From the NCBI RefSeq assembly GCF_008711155.1, contig NZ_VUYQ01000003.1, positions 372,001 to 436,000 of the forward strand: 64,000 bases of DNA. The letters are read 5' to 3'. Source of the DNA: Dechloromonas sp. CZR5 (GTDB taxonomy: Bacteria > Pseudomonadota > Gammaproteobacteria > Burkholderiales > Rhodocyclaceae). The position numbers were made by a program, and so were the translations under genes. Of this stretch, positions 1 to 9,068 are shown in pieces; within the stretch, counting starts at the first letter, position 1, and every line of letters begins with the position of its first letter. Under the pieces are notes generated by a model. The model was not told where the DNA came from and ran no database searches. It saw nothing but the letters and a program-made list of their open reading frames with translations.

Positions 1-99
1 TTGCGGTCTGCGTACCGCACGTATCAGGTGGCGCCCCGGCGCTTGTAAGCTGCCGTGACATCCGCACGGCGGCGGTTGTTGTCAAAATCGGAGCTTTAC
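1..99 (+). promoter_or_regulatory. Candidate structured 5'-UTR RNA element, copy A
   Basis: The leader of the importer gene contains three ordered helices. P1 is 2-7/14-19 (TGCGGT/ACCGCA) with loop CTGCGT. P2 is a short GC stem at 31-42. The linker TGTAA (44-48) is followed directly by P3, 49-57/65-73, nine pairs including one U-G, with loop ACATCCG. GGTT follows at 74-77, the Shine-Dalgarno at 90-93 and the ATG at 100. Loop bases 61-64 (TCCG) can pair with CGGA at 89-92, which overlaps the Shine-Dalgarno. The same architecture recurs at 33960-34063. I do not recognise it as a known riboswitch class. Sequence upstream of base 1 is not visible, so further 5' helices may exist. Confidence 0.6.
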
Positions 100-975
100 A
101 TGAACTTTTCCAGCATGCGCCGTCTGGCGCTGAAGGCTGCGGCTGCCTGCGCCGTCGCGTCGCTCTTCGCCCTCCCCGCCACCGCATCCGACGCCGTCCT
201 GCGCGTTTCGGCCATTCCCGACGAGGCACCCACCGAGCTGCAGCGCAAGTTCGCCCCGCTCGGCAAATACCTCGAAGCGCAAACCGGCATGAAGGTCGTC
301 TTCACGCCGGTTTCCGACTACGCCGCCGTCGTCGAATCGCTGGCCACCCGGAAGATCGATCTCGCCTGGCTCGGCGGCTTCACCTTCGTGCAGGCCAAGA
401 TCCGCACCAACGGCACCGCCATCCCCATCGCCCAGCGCGAAGAGGATGCCAAGTTCACCTCGAAATTCATCACCGCCGATCCGGCGATCAAGAGTCTGGC
501 CGACCTCAAGGGCAAGACCTTCGCCTTCGGCGCCCCATCTTCCACCTCGGGCAGCCTGATGCCGCGCTTCTTCCTGCAGCAGGCCGGCCTCAATCCGGAA
601 AAGGACTTCAAGAACGTCGCCTTCTCCGGCGCACACGACGCCACCGTGGCCTTCGTTGCCGCCGGCAAGGCCGAGGCCGGCGTGCTGAACGCCTCGGTCT
701 GGGACAAACTGGTCGAATCGAAGAAAGTCGATACCGACAAGGTGCGTGTCTTCGCCACCACGCCGCCGTACTTCGACTACAACTGGACGGTGCGCGGCGA
801 TCTCGACCCTGCCCTGGTCAAGAAACTGACCGATGCTTTCCTCAAGCTCGATCCGGCCAACCCGGAGCACAAGGAAATCCTCGCCCTGCAACGCGCGGCC
901 AAGTTCATCCCGACCAAGAAGGAAAACTACGACGGGATCGAGAAGGCTGCCCACGCAGCCGGCCTGCTCAAGTAA
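100..975 (+). CDS. Periplasmic substrate-binding protein of a PhnD-like (putative selenate) ABC importer
   Basis: This 291-residue protein has a Sec signal peptide (basic start, hydrophobic stretch at about 10-24, cleavage near ATAS at 26-30), followed by a phosphate/phosphite/phosphonate-type binding fold. A typical signature is DLAWLGGFTFVQA near residue 90. ATG 100 was chosen because GGAG lies six bases upstream; longer frames start inside the leader RNA. The gene is four bases from the ATPase gene and belongs to a three-gene importer. From memory, a PhnD subfamily named 'putative selenate transporter binding protein' tends to occur near selenium genes, and this one resembles it. The true substrate (selenate, phosphonate or phosphite) cannot be read from the sequence. 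Confidence 0.85.
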   Translation: MNFSSMRRLALKAAAACAVASLFALPATASDAVLRVSAIPDEAPTELQRKFAPLGKYLEAQTGMKVVFTPVSDYAAVVESLATRKIDLAWLGGFTFVQAKIRTNGTAIPIAQREEDAKFTSKFITADPAIKSLADLKGKTFAFGAPSSTSGSLMPRFFLQQAGLNPEKDFKNVAFSGAHDATVAFVAAGKAEAGVLNASVWDKLVESKKVDTDKVRVFATTPPYFDYNWTVRGDLDPALVKKLTDAFLKLDPANPEHKEILALQRAAKFIPTKKENYDGIEKAAHAAGLLK

Positions 976-978
976 GCA

Positions 979-1815
979 ATGAGCTTTTCGCTTGACGGCG
1001 TGGGGCTGACCCACGCCAATGGCTACACGGCCCTGGCCGACATTTCGCTACGTGCCGACCGGGGTGAGCGCATCGCCTTGATCGGCCCGTCGGGGGCGGG
1101 CAAGACCAGCCTGCTGTCGGTCATCGGCACGGCGCTAGCGCCGACGGCAGGACAAGGCACCGTGCTCGATTCCGCTCTGGCCGGACAGGCTCCGCGAGGC
1201 CAGGACCTGAAACGCCTGCGCGCCCGCATCGGCACCATTCACCAGGCGCCGCCCATTCCCGGCCGCCAGCGCGTCGTCACCGCCGTGCTGGCCGGCCGGC
1301 TCGGTCAATGGCCCGCCTGGAAGTCGCTGGCGTCCCTGCTTTACCCGATGGACATCCCCGGCGCCAGGGCGGCGCTCGAACGCGTCGAGCTCGCCGACAA
1401 GCTGTTCTGCCGCTGCGACCAGCTGTCCGGCGGGCAACTGCAGCGCGTCGGCATAGCCCGCGTGCTTTACCAGCAGCCCGACCTGCTGCTTGCCGACGAA
1501 CCGGTTTCGGCCCTCGACCCGGCCCTGGCCCAGGCGACGATACGCCTCCTGACGGCCGACGCCGAGGCGCGTGGCGCCACGCTGATCGCCAGCCTGCACG
1601 CCGTCGATCTCGCGCTCGGCAACTTCCGACGCATCGTCGGCGTCAAGGCCGGGCGCATCGCCTTCGATCTGCCCAGCGAGCGCGTTACCGATGCCCTGCT
1701 CCATGCGCTCTATGCAAGCGAAGGCGAGGAACTGCCGGTACAGGCCCACGAGCCGGCCTACGTGACCCGCCAACGGGCTGCCAACGACGCTGCGACGCGC
1801 GCCGCATGCTGCTGA
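979..1815 (+). CDS. ABC importer ATPase, PhnC-like
   Basis: This 278-residue cytoplasmic ATPase energises the importer. Walker A is GPSGAGKT (36-43), the signature is LSGGQ (149-153) and Walker B is LLLADEP (169-175), followed by the D-loop SALD. Its length is usual for PhnC-type subunits. It starts four bases after the binding-protein stop, and its end overlaps the permease start by ten bases, so the three genes are almost certainly one translationally coupled operon. The C-terminal tail ends in a Cys-Cys pair of unknown meaning. Substrate specificity follows the binding protein and remains unproven. Confidence 0.88.
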   Translation: MSFSLDGVGLTHANGYTALADISLRADRGERIALIGPSGAGKTSLLSVIGTALAPTAGQGTVLDSALAGQAPRGQDLKRLRARIGTIHQAPPIPGRQRVVTAVLAGRLGQWPAWKSLASLLYPMDIPGARAALERVELADKLFCRCDQLSGGQLQRVGIARVLYQQPDLLLADEPVSALDPALAQATIRLLTADAEARGATLIASLHAVDLALGNFRRIVGVKAGRIAFDLPSERVTDALLHALYASEGEELPVQAHEPAYVTRQRAANDAATRAACC

Positions 1816-3353
1816 CGGCCGACCCCGCAGCCCGCCCGCGCCTGCTCGGCGCGCTGACCGTGCTCGTCGTCCTCTGGCCGCTGTTCCAGGCCGCCGAGGT
1901 CAAGCCCGGCGCCTTGTTCGATGCGAGCAACCTCAAGGTCATCGGTAATTTCCTGGCCGCCTTCCTGCCGCCGGAAACGGGCGCGGGATTCCTTGGTCAT
2001 CTCGCCAAGGCAACGCTGGAAACACTGGCCATCGCCAGCGCCGGCATGCTGCTCGCCTTTCTGCTCGCCGTGCCGCTCGGCTATCTGGCGACGGCGGCCG
2101 GGCGCGAAAGGCCGACGCTCAACCCGGTCACGCGCAGCCTGCTCACCCTCCTGCGCGGCATTCCCGAACTGGTCTGGGCGCTCGTCTTCGTCCGCATTTT
2201 CGGTCTCGGCCCGGCTGCCGGCGTGCTGGCGCTCGGCCTCACCTACGGCGGCATGCTGGCCAAGGTCTATGCCGAAATCCTCGAATCGGTCGATCCGGCA
2301 CCGGCCAATGCCTTGCGCCATAGCGGCGCCGGGCGGCCGCTCGCCCTTCTCTACGGCCTGGTCCCCCTAGCTGCCAAGGAACTCGCTTCCTATACGGTTT
2401 ACCGCTGGGAGTGCGCCATCCGTGCATCGGTCGTCATGGGTTTCGTCGGCGCGGGCGGGCTCGGCCAATTGATGGACCAGGCGATGAAGATGCTCAACGG
2501 CGGCGAGGCTGCCAGCATCCTGCTCGCCTTCATGGCCTTGGTCTTCGCCGCCGACGGCCTGTCGCAATGGCTGCGCCGCGCGCTCGACACGCCGCCAGCC
2601 GACCGTCCTTCACCTTTCGGCCCACGGAGCGCGCTGCTCGCCCTGACGCTGCTTGCCGGCACAGTCGCCAGCTTCCGCTTCCTGAATATCGGCTTCGGCG
2701 AATTGTTCACCGCCGATGCCGCGCGCAGCATGGGCGAATTCGTCGCCGGCTTCTTCCCGCCCGATCTGTCGGCCGAGTGGCTGGCCAAGGTCGGCAAGGG
2801 GATATGGGAAACGCTGGCCATCTCGGTCGTCGGTACGCTGCTCGCCGCCGTGGCTGGCCTGCTGCTGGCCCTGCCCAAGCCGCATGCGCCCTTCGGCTTC
2901 GTGCTCAACGCCCTGCGCTCGGTGCCGGAACTGGTCTGGGCCACGATCACTGCGCTCGCCGTCGGCCTCGGCCCTTTTGCCGGGGCTTTGGCGCTCGCCC
3001 TGCACACCGCCGGCGTGCTCGGCCGCCTGTACGCGGAAGCTTTCGACAATGCGCCGCCGGCCGCGACCCGGGCGCTGCGCCTGGCCGGCGCACCGGCCGG
3101 CGTGCGCTTCCTCTACGGCACGCTGCCCGGCGCCACGCCACAACTGATCGCCTACACCCTCTATCGCTGGGAAATGAATATCCGCATGGCGGCCATTCTC
3201 GGCTTCGTCGGGGCCGGCGGCCTGGGCCAGCTGCTCTATTTCGAGCTGTCGCTGTTCCACTACGCCCAGGCCAGCACCGTCATCATCGCCATGCTGCTCC
3301 TGTCCATCGGCGTCGACCAGACCAGCGCCTGGTTGCGGCAGCGCCTGCGCTGA
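1806..3353 (+). CDS. Fused two-domain ABC permease, PhnE-like
   Basis: The 515-residue inner-membrane protein contains two homologous permease halves. Each half carries a PELVWA segment and a YRWE..IR..x.[11 protein letters not shown] block, the ATPase-contact (EAA) region of PhnE permeases. A single polypeptide therefore probably replaces the usual permease dimer. ATG 1806 overlaps the ATPase stop by ten bases, and the frame upstream of it is only the shadow of the ATPase gene. Fused PhnE permeases are known in other bacteria. The gene closes the importer operon; trmA follows after about 100 bases. Confidence 0.85.
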   Translation: MLLTADPAARPRLLGALTVLVVLWPLFQAAEVKPGALFDASNLKVIGNFLAAFLPPETGAGFLGHLAKATLETLAIASAGMLLAFLLAVPLGYLATAAGRERPTLNPVTRSLLTLLRGIPELVWALVFVRIFGLGPAAGVLALGLTYGGMLAKVYAEILESVDPAPANALRHSGAGRPLALLYGLVPLAAKELASYTVYRWECAIRASVVMGFVGAGGLGQLMDQAMKMLNGGEAASILLAFMALVFAADGLSQWLRRALDTPPADRPSPFGPRSALLALTLLAGTVASFRFLNIGFGELFTADAARSMGEFVAGFFPPDLSAEWLAKVGKGIWETLAISVVGTLLAAVAGLLLALPKPHAPFGFVLNALRSVPELVWATITALAVGLGPFAGALALALHTAGVLGRLYAEAFDNAPPAATRALRLAGAPAGVRFLYGTLPGATPQLIAYTLYRWEMNIRMAAILGFVGAGGLGQLLYFELSLFHYAQASTVIIAMLLLSIGVDQTSAWLRQRLR

Positions 3354-3454
3354 GCGCATCCTCGCCCTCACGCACAGACCGGCGTATATTTCGCCCTCTT
3401 CGTGTCGCCGGCCTGCAAACCCGGCGACGAAAACTGCCTCATCGCCGTAGAAAC

Positions 3455-4543
3455 ATGCCGCTACCGACCTTCGACATCGCCCAGTACCCCGCCCAGCTTG
3501 CCGCCAAGGCGGCCGGATTCGAACGAAATTTCGCCGAGTTCGGCGTCAGCGGCACGGCCGTCCACGCTTCCGACCCTCGGCATTACCGCATGCGGGCCGA
3601 ATTCGGCATCTGGCACGATGGCGACAACCTCGATTACACGATGTCGGACCCGGACGATCCCAAACAGAAAATCCGCCTGGACACATTCCCGCCGGCAGCC
3701 GCGGCCATCTGCGCCATCATGCCGCGCCTGAAGGAACGCCTGATCCCCAGCGACGACCTGCGCCGCCGGCTGTTCCAGGTCAATTTCCTTGCCACCCTGA
3801 GCGGCGAGCTGATGATCACACTGATCTACCACCGGCCGCTCGATGCAGCTTGGGAAGCAGCAGCCCACGAACTGGCAGGCGAACTCGGCGTGCAACTGAT
3901 CGGCCGCAGCCGGGGCCAGAAAATCGTCATTGGCCGCGACTGGCTGCTCGAGGAATTCGAACTCGATGGCCGCCGACTGAAATACCAGCAGGTCGAAGGC
4001 AGCTTCACCCAGCCCAACGGTGAGGTGAACCGCAAGATGCTCGCCTGGGCCTGCCAGCAGGCCGCCGGCATCGGCGGCAAGCTCGTTGAGCTTTACTGCG
4101 GCAACGGCAACTTCACCCTGGCGCTCGCCCCGCTGTTCGAGCGCGTACTGGCCACCGAAGTCAGCAAGACATCGGTGCATGCCGCGCAGTACAACATCGC
4201 CGCCAACGCCGTCGGCAACATTGACCTGATCCGCATGTCGGCCGAGGAATTCAGCGCCGCGCTCGCCGGCCGCGAAACATTTCAGCGCCTGAAGGACATC
4301 GACCTCGACGCCTTCCGCCAAGCGACCTTGTTCGTCGACCCGCCGCGCGCCGGTCTCGACGATGCCACCGTCGAGCTGGCCCGCAATTTCGACCGCATCC
4401 TGTACATTTCCTGCAATCAGGATACGCTGCGCAACAACGTCGCCGCGCTGAACGACAGCCACCGCATCGCCGCTTCGGCCGTCTTCGACCAGTTTCCCTA
4501 CACGCACCACCTGGAATGCGGCGTTCTGCTGCAGCGTCGGTAA
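3455..4543 (+). CDS. trmA: tRNA (uracil-54-C5)-methyltransferase
   Basis: A 362-residue SAM-dependent enzyme that makes ribothymidine at position 54 of tRNA. The length matches E. coli TrmA (366). The SAM motif is ELYCGNGNFTLAL, the catalytic-loop motif is FVDPPRAGLD, and the nucleophile Cys lies in YISCNQDTLRNN. The C-terminal HHLECGVLLQR holds the general-base Glu typical of the family. ATG 3455 gives the family N-terminus (PLPTFDIAQY); the open frame extending back to 2411 overlaps the permease and is not coding. No iron-sulfur Cys cluster is present, which separates it from RlmC/RlmD. Confidence 0.95.
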   Translation: MPLPTFDIAQYPAQLAAKAAGFERNFAEFGVSGTAVHASDPRHYRMRAEFGIWHDGDNLDYTMSDPDDPKQKIRLDTFPPAAAAICAIMPRLKERLIPSDDLRRRLFQVNFLATLSGELMITLIYHRPLDAAWEAAAHELAGELGVQLIGRSRGQKIVIGRDWLLEEFELDGRRLKYQQVEGSFTQPNGEVNRKMLAWACQQAAGIGGKLVELYCGNGNFTLALAPLFERVLATEVSKTSVHAAQYNIAANAVGNIDLIRMSAEEFSAALAGRETFQRLKDIDLDAFRQATLFVDPPRAGLDDATVELARNFDRILYISCNQDTLRNNVAALNDSHRIAASAVFDQFPYTHHLECGVLLQRR

Positions 4544-4616
4544 CAATCCGTAACAAGCCCGTCCGGCAGAGCGCATTCGCAGATGCTAAAATAGAAGCCG
4601 TAATATTCAGGATTCA

Positions 4617-5228
4617 TTGGTTGTGCGCCGTATTTTCGCCTTAGCACTCGCTGCTTTCTTCTCGCTGACCGCATTCGCGTCGGAAGGCGACGATCAGGCT
4701 TCGTTCGTCGACGCCTCGGTTCCGCACGCCGGTGTGACGATCACCCCTATCCCGATGCCGGCGGCGGTCACCGAAGTGCTGCCGCCGATCAACCCGGCAG
4801 CCAAGCTGCGGGCAGCGAAAAAAGCCAAGCAGGCGGCCAAGGAAGCCCTGCCTGCCACCCTGCTCAGCCGCACCGAACGCCACCAGATGGCGCTGATGGT
4901 CGCCAGACACAAAAACAGCGAAGCACCGGTACACAGCGCCGGCGATGAGGACGAAGGCCAGTCGCACGACGGCGATCATGTGCTGCAACAGTTCTACAGC
5001 CGTCCCAGGGTAATCAAGGACGACAAGCAGGACGACCCGGAAGCCGACCTGCTGGCGATTTCCGACACCGCCCGCATTCGCCTGATGATGGCCCGCCTCA
5101 AGGCCGTCGAGGCCCATATGCTGGCACAAGTGGCCGACGATGGTGAAGCCTTGCCGCAGCGCGTCACCGACCGCCTGAAGGAAGCCCGTGCCAAGGCACT
5201 GGAAGTTCACCGCGCCAGGTTCTCCTGA
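4617..5228 (+). CDS. Secreted hypothetical protein
   Basis: About 200 residues with a signal peptide (RRIFALALAAFFSLTAFAS) and a low-complexity Ala/Lys-rich central part that is probably helical. No domain is recognised. The start is uncertain: TTG 4617 or GTG 4623, with AGGA just upstream. It lies alone between trmA and the DsrE-like gene on the same strand. It is likely periplasmic; no function is proposed. Confidence 0.6.
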   Translation: MVVRRIFALALAAFFSLTAFASEGDDQASFVDASVPHAGVTITPIPMPAAVTEVLPPINPAAKLRAAKKAKQAAKEALPATLLSRTERHQMALMVARHKNSEAPVHSAGDEDEGQSHDGDHVLQQFYSRPRVIKDDKQDDPEADLLAISDTARIRLMMARLKAVEAHMLAQVADDGEALPQRVTDRLKEARAKALEVHRARFS

Positions 5229-5316
5229 GCAACCTGCCGCATAGGGGCCGGCAGCGTCGGCACACCAGGCCCGAAAACCGTTTTTCCATTGACCGTTTCG
5301 ACGCACCGCAAATTCC

Positions 5317-5670
5317 ATGCAAAAAATCCTGATCATCGTCCATGCCCCTCCTTACGGCAGCGAGCGCTGCCTCTCCGCCCTGCGCCTGGCAACGGCACTG
5401 GCCGGCCGCGACGACAAACCGGAAGTACGCATCTTCCTGATGTCCGACGCCACGGTGCTCGGCCTGCCGAACCAGATCGACGGTGCCGGCAACGGCCTGC
5501 AGGGCATGGTCGAGCAGCTTGTCGCCCAGGGCGTCGACATCCGCCTGTGCCGCACCTGCGCACTGGCCCGCGGACTGGGTGAACTGCCGCTGATCCCCGG
5601 CACCGCCATCGGCACGCTGGTCGAACTGGCCGAAGCGACCGTTCTGGCCGACAAGGTCGTCACCTTCTGA
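5317..5670 (+). CDS. DsrE/TusD-family sulfur-relay-like protein
   Basis: A 117-residue cytoplasmic protein of the DsrE/YchN fold. It starts with the beta-strand ILIIVHAPPYGSERC. Cysteines lie in a CRTCALARGLG loop, where DsrE proteins that carry persulfides have their reactive Cys. TusBCD or DsrEFH partner genes are not adjacent, so a relay role is unsupported by context, and many single DsrE proteins are of unknown function. A second DsrE-type protein lies at 39307-39690. Confidence 0.8.
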   Translation: MQKILIIVHAPPYGSERCLSALRLATALAGRDDKPEVRIFLMSDATVLGLPNQIDGAGNGLQGMVEQLVAQGVDIRLCRTCALARGLGELPLIPGTAIGTLVELAEATVLADKVVTF

Positions 5671-5775
5671 CACCCTTCCCGGGCAACCGCTGCCGGTTGC
5701 CCGCCGCCATGCGCCGCCAGCCCTGCTTGCACCGGCCTCGTGCGAGGTGTAAAACGGCTGTGTGAGTAATCGTTA

Positions 5776-5800
5776 CTTTCGCCGCCTACGGTAGCGAAAG
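5776..5800. other. Hairpin upstream of the YddA-like ABC gene
   Basis: CTTTCGC (5776-5782) pairs with GCGAAAG (5794-5800), and an inner GCC/GGT stem closes a TAC loop. No T-run follows, so it is not an ordinary terminator. It lies 56 bases before the ATG at 5856 and could be an mRNA leader structure or operator. Confidence 0.4.
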
Positions 5801-5855
5801 CCTCGTCACCCCAGCCCTCTCCGGAAAACGACGAAAAAAAGCGCGCCGGCAGACC

Positions 5856-7559
5856 ATGACTCCGTCCAACCTCCAGTTGTGGAAGCGTTTCTGGGCACTG
5901 GCCACGCCTTACTGGCGACACGAGGAAAAATGGCGGGCCTGGGGGCTGATTATGCTGCTCGTTGTCCTGTTGCTCGGCCAAACCCGGTTTGCCGTGCTGT
6001 TCAACGAGCAAACGGGCGAATTCACCTCGGCGCTGGCCGCCCAGGATGAAGAACGCTTCTGGAATTCGATCAAGCTTTGCCTCGGCCTGCTGGCCTTCGC
6101 CATCCCGGTTTACGCCTTCTATTTCTTCGTCCGCGACACGCTGGGTATCTACTGGCGACGCTGGCTGACCGGGCGCTTCCTCGACAGCTATTTCCGCAAC
6201 CGGCATTTTTACGAACTGAATGCCAACGCCGCGATCGACAACCCCGACCAGCGGATGACCGAGGACATCGCCACCTTTACCCAGCGCTCGCTGTATTTCC
6301 TGCTCATCATCATCAGCTCCTGCCTGCAGCTGGTCGCTTTCAGTGCCGTGCTGTGGTCGATTTCGCACGAACTGGTCTATTTCCTCGTTTTCTACGCCAC
6401 AGCCGGCACGTTGATCGTCGTTTTCGTCTTCGGCCAACGGCTGATGAGCCTCAACTTCAACCAGTTGCGGCGCGAGGCGGATTTTCGCTTCAGCCTCGTT
6501 CGCGTCCGCGAAAACGCCGAGTCGATTGCTTTCTACCGAGGTGAGGCGCTGGAACTCGGGCAAGTCAAACGCCGCTTCGGCGCTGCCTTCAACAACTTCA
6601 AACGCCTGGTCCGTACCCAGTTCTGGCTCAACCTGTTCCAGCAGGGTTATTTTCTGTTCACCCTGATCATCCCCAGCGCCATCATTGCCGACAACGTCCT
6701 CTCCGGCGAAATGGAGGTCGGCCGGGCCGTACAGGCTGCCGGCGCCTTCGCCGCCGTGCTCGGGGCCATCTCGATGATCATCGAGAACTTCGAAGGCCTG
6801 AGCCGCTTCGCCGCCGGCATCGACCGCCTCGACATGCTCGCCAAATGCCTGCCGCCCGACCCGGTCGATGAACACCCCACCGGCAACACCATCCAGGCGC
6901 AGGAAGCCGCGCATCTCGACATCGACGATCTGACGCTGATGACGCCCGATGCCGAACGTGTCCTGATCCGGAATCTGTCGCTCACCGTCAAACCGGGTGA
7001 AAGCCTGCTCATCGTCGGCGAGAGCGGCAGTGGCAAAAGCTCGCTGCTGCGCGCTGTCGCCGGACTGTGGTACGCCGGCACCGGCACCATCCGGCGCCCA
7101 GCACCGGAGGACATGCTGTTTCTGCCGCAACAGCCCTACATGGTGCTCGGTAGCCTGCGCAGCCAGCTGCTTTATCCGAACCCGAACCTCCCGGTCTCCG
7201 ACGATGACCTGCTCGCCGCGCTGGAGCGGGTCAGCCTGCCCAATCTAGCCCACCGCGTCGGCGGTCTCGATGCCGAACGCGACTGGCCCAAGCTGCTTTC
7301 CGTCGGCGAACAGCAGCGCCTCGCCTTCGCCCGCCTCCTGCTGACCAGACCGCGCTTCGCCATCCTCGACGAAGCGACCAGCGCCCTCGACATTGCCAAC
7401 GAGACGAACCTCTACACGCAGTTGCTCGGCACGCAGACCACGGTCATCAGCGTCGGCCACCGCACGACCATTCTCAAGTTCCACACCCAGGTGCTCGAAC
7501 TCGACGGTTGCAGCGCCTGGCGAACCGTACCGGCCGCCGATTACCGTTTCAATCATTAG
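5856..7559 (+). CDS. YddA/SbmA-like fused ABC transporter
   Basis: The 567-residue inner-membrane half-transporter has an N-terminal ABC_membrane_2/SbmA-BacA-type region with hydrophobic segments from about residue 30 to 310, then a C-terminal ATPase. Walker A is GESGSGKSS near 387-395, the signature is the variant LSVGEQQ near 480, and Walker B is FAILDE near 500. The family (E. coli YddA, mycobacterial BacA, ABCD-type carriers) moves vitamins, peptides or acyl-CoA, so the substrate cannot be assigned. It is monocistronic in appearance, with the helicase gene 50 bases downstream. Confidence 0.88.
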   Translation: MTPSNLQLWKRFWALATPYWRHEEKWRAWGLIMLLVVLLLGQTRFAVLFNEQTGEFTSALAAQDEERFWNSIKLCLGLLAFAIPVYAFYFFVRDTLGIYWRRWLTGRFLDSYFRNRHFYELNANAAIDNPDQRMTEDIATFTQRSLYFLLIIISSCLQLVAFSAVLWSISHELVYFLVFYATAGTLIVVFVFGQRLMSLNFNQLRREADFRFSLVRVRENAESIAFYRGEALELGQVKRRFGAAFNNFKRLVRTQFWLNLFQQGYFLFTLIIPSAIIADNVLSGEMEVGRAVQAAGAFAAVLGAISMIIENFEGLSRFAAGIDRLDMLAKCLPPDPVDEHPTGNTIQAQEAAHLDIDDLTLMTPDAERVLIRNLSLTVKPGESLLIVGESGSGKSSLLRAVAGLWYAGTGTIRRPAPEDMLFLPQQPYMVLGSLRSQLLYPNPNLPVSDDDLLAALERVSLPNLAHRVGGLDAERDWPKLLSVGEQQRLAFARLLLTRPRFAILDEATSALDIANETNLYTQLLGTQTTVISVGHRTTILKFHTQVLELDGCSAWRTVPAADYRFNH

Positions 7560-7609
7560 CGGGGTGTCGGCGGGGTAAAATCCGTCCTTTCGCATTCGCC
7601 CCAACCACC

Positions 7610-8941
7610 ATGTCCTTCTCGCAACTCGGCCTTTCCGCGCCCCTCCTCCAGGCCCTCGACACCCTCGGCTACAAGGACCCGACCCCCGTCCAGACCCAGG
7701 CAATTCCCGCTGTACTGGCCGGACGCGACCTGATGGCGGCCGCGCAGACCGGTACAGGCAAGACCGCCGGCTTTGCCCTGCCCCTGCTGCAACGCCTGAG
7801 CGAAAGCGAAGACACCCTCGCCAGCAACAGCATCCGTGCCCTGGTCCTGGTGCCGACACGCGAACTGGCCGAACAGGTCATGAGCAGTTTCCGTCAGTAC
7901 GGCGAACACCTCGCCGTCAGCTGCTATGCAGCCTACGGCGGCGTGAGCCTCAACCCGCAGATGATGCGCCTGCGGCGCGGTGTCGACATCCTGGTCGCCA
8001 CCCCCGGCCGACTGATCGACCTGTTCACCAAAAACGCCGTCAAGCTGCGCCAGGTGCAGACACTGATCCTCGACGAAGCCGATCGCATGCTCGACCTCGG
8101 TTTCGCCAACGACCTCGACATCGTTTTCCAGGCACTGCCCAAGAAGCGCCAGACCCTGCTCTTCTCGGCCACCTTCTCCGACGAAATCCGCAGCATGGCC
8201 AAGGCCCGCCTGCGCGACCCGCTCTCCATCGAGGTAACCCCGCGCAACACCGCCGCCAAGACAGTCAAGCAATGGGTCGTGCCGTGCGACAAGAAGCGCA
8301 AGACCGACCTCTTCCTGTTCATGCGCGAGGACCGCAGCTGGGGACAGGTGCTGGTTTTCGTGAAGACCAAGCGCGGCTGTGACGAACTGGTCGGCCGGCT
8401 GCAAGCCAAGAAAATTTCCGCCGACACGATCCACGGCGACCGCCCGCAGGCATCGCGCCTCAAGGCGCTGGAAGCGTTCAAGGCGGGTGAAGTGGAAATC
8501 CTTGTCGCCACCGACGTCGCGGCACGCGGCCTCGACATCGACGACCTGCCGCAGGTGGTCAATTACGACCTGCCCATCGTCGCCGAAGACTATATCCACC
8601 GTATCGGCCGTACCGGCCGGGCCGGCGCCAGCGGTGAAGCGATCTCGCTCGTCTGCGCCGACGAGGCGCCACTGCTCGGGGCCATCGAAACCCTGCTCAA
8701 GACCAGCCTGAGCCGCGATGAGGAACCGGGTTTCGAACCGACCCACCGTGTTCCCGCGACAGGCCCCGCCGCCGCACCGCCGAAACCGAAAAAACCCAAA
8801 GTGGCCGGTGGGCGCTCCGGCAAGGGTGCCCCGAGCAACTGGGTCGGCTTCGACGATTTCCCGGACAAACCCGGCCGCCGCCCCGGCCCGCACCCGACCG
8901 GCGGTCCGCGCAAGGGGCCGGCCAAGCCGCGCGGACGATAA
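7610..8941 (+). CDS. rhlE: DEAD-box RNA helicase, RhlE-like
   Basis: A 443-residue ATP-dependent RNA helicase. It has the Q motif near the N-terminus (FSQLGLS...PTPVQTQAIP), motif I AQTGTGKT (45-52), PTRELA, DEAD, SAT, and motif VI HRIGRTGRAG. The C-terminal tail is rich in Lys, Pro, Gly and Arg, as is common in RhlE-type proteins that bind ribosomal RNA. ATG 7610 fits the family start (MSFSQLGLS). RhlE versus another DEAD-box paralogue is likely but not certain. Confidence 0.9.
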   Translation: MSFSQLGLSAPLLQALDTLGYKDPTPVQTQAIPAVLAGRDLMAAAQTGTGKTAGFALPLLQRLSESEDTLASNSIRALVLVPTRELAEQVMSSFRQYGEHLAVSCYAAYGGVSLNPQMMRLRRGVDILVATPGRLIDLFTKNAVKLRQVQTLILDEADRMLDLGFANDLDIVFQALPKKRQTLLFSATFSDEIRSMAKARLRDPLSIEVTPRNTAAKTVKQWVVPCDKKRKTDLFLFMREDRSWGQVLVFVKTKRGCDELVGRLQAKKISADTIHGDRPQASRLKALEAFKAGEVEILVATDVAARGLDIDDLPQVVNYDLPIVAEDYIHRIGRTGRAGASGEAISLVCADEAPLLGAIETLLKTSLSRDEEPGFEPTHRVPATGPAAAPPKPKKPKVAGGRSGKGAPSNWVGFDDFPDKPGRRPGPHPTGGPRKGPAKPRGR

Positions 8942-9068
8942 CCGGCCGGCTCGCTCCCTTGATCTCCGCCCGCCAGATCGCTTTTCTTGCCGCTAAACTG
9001 CGAGGTCCGGTGACTGACTTCCCAGCACCGTCATTCGCCCTCGTTGGCGCATCAGACAGGATCAGCAC

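Noticed and set aside
2411..3454. N-terminal extension of the trmA frame
   Set aside because: It overlaps the permease in another frame, is Arg/Pro-rich, and TrmA homology begins only at the ATG at 3455.
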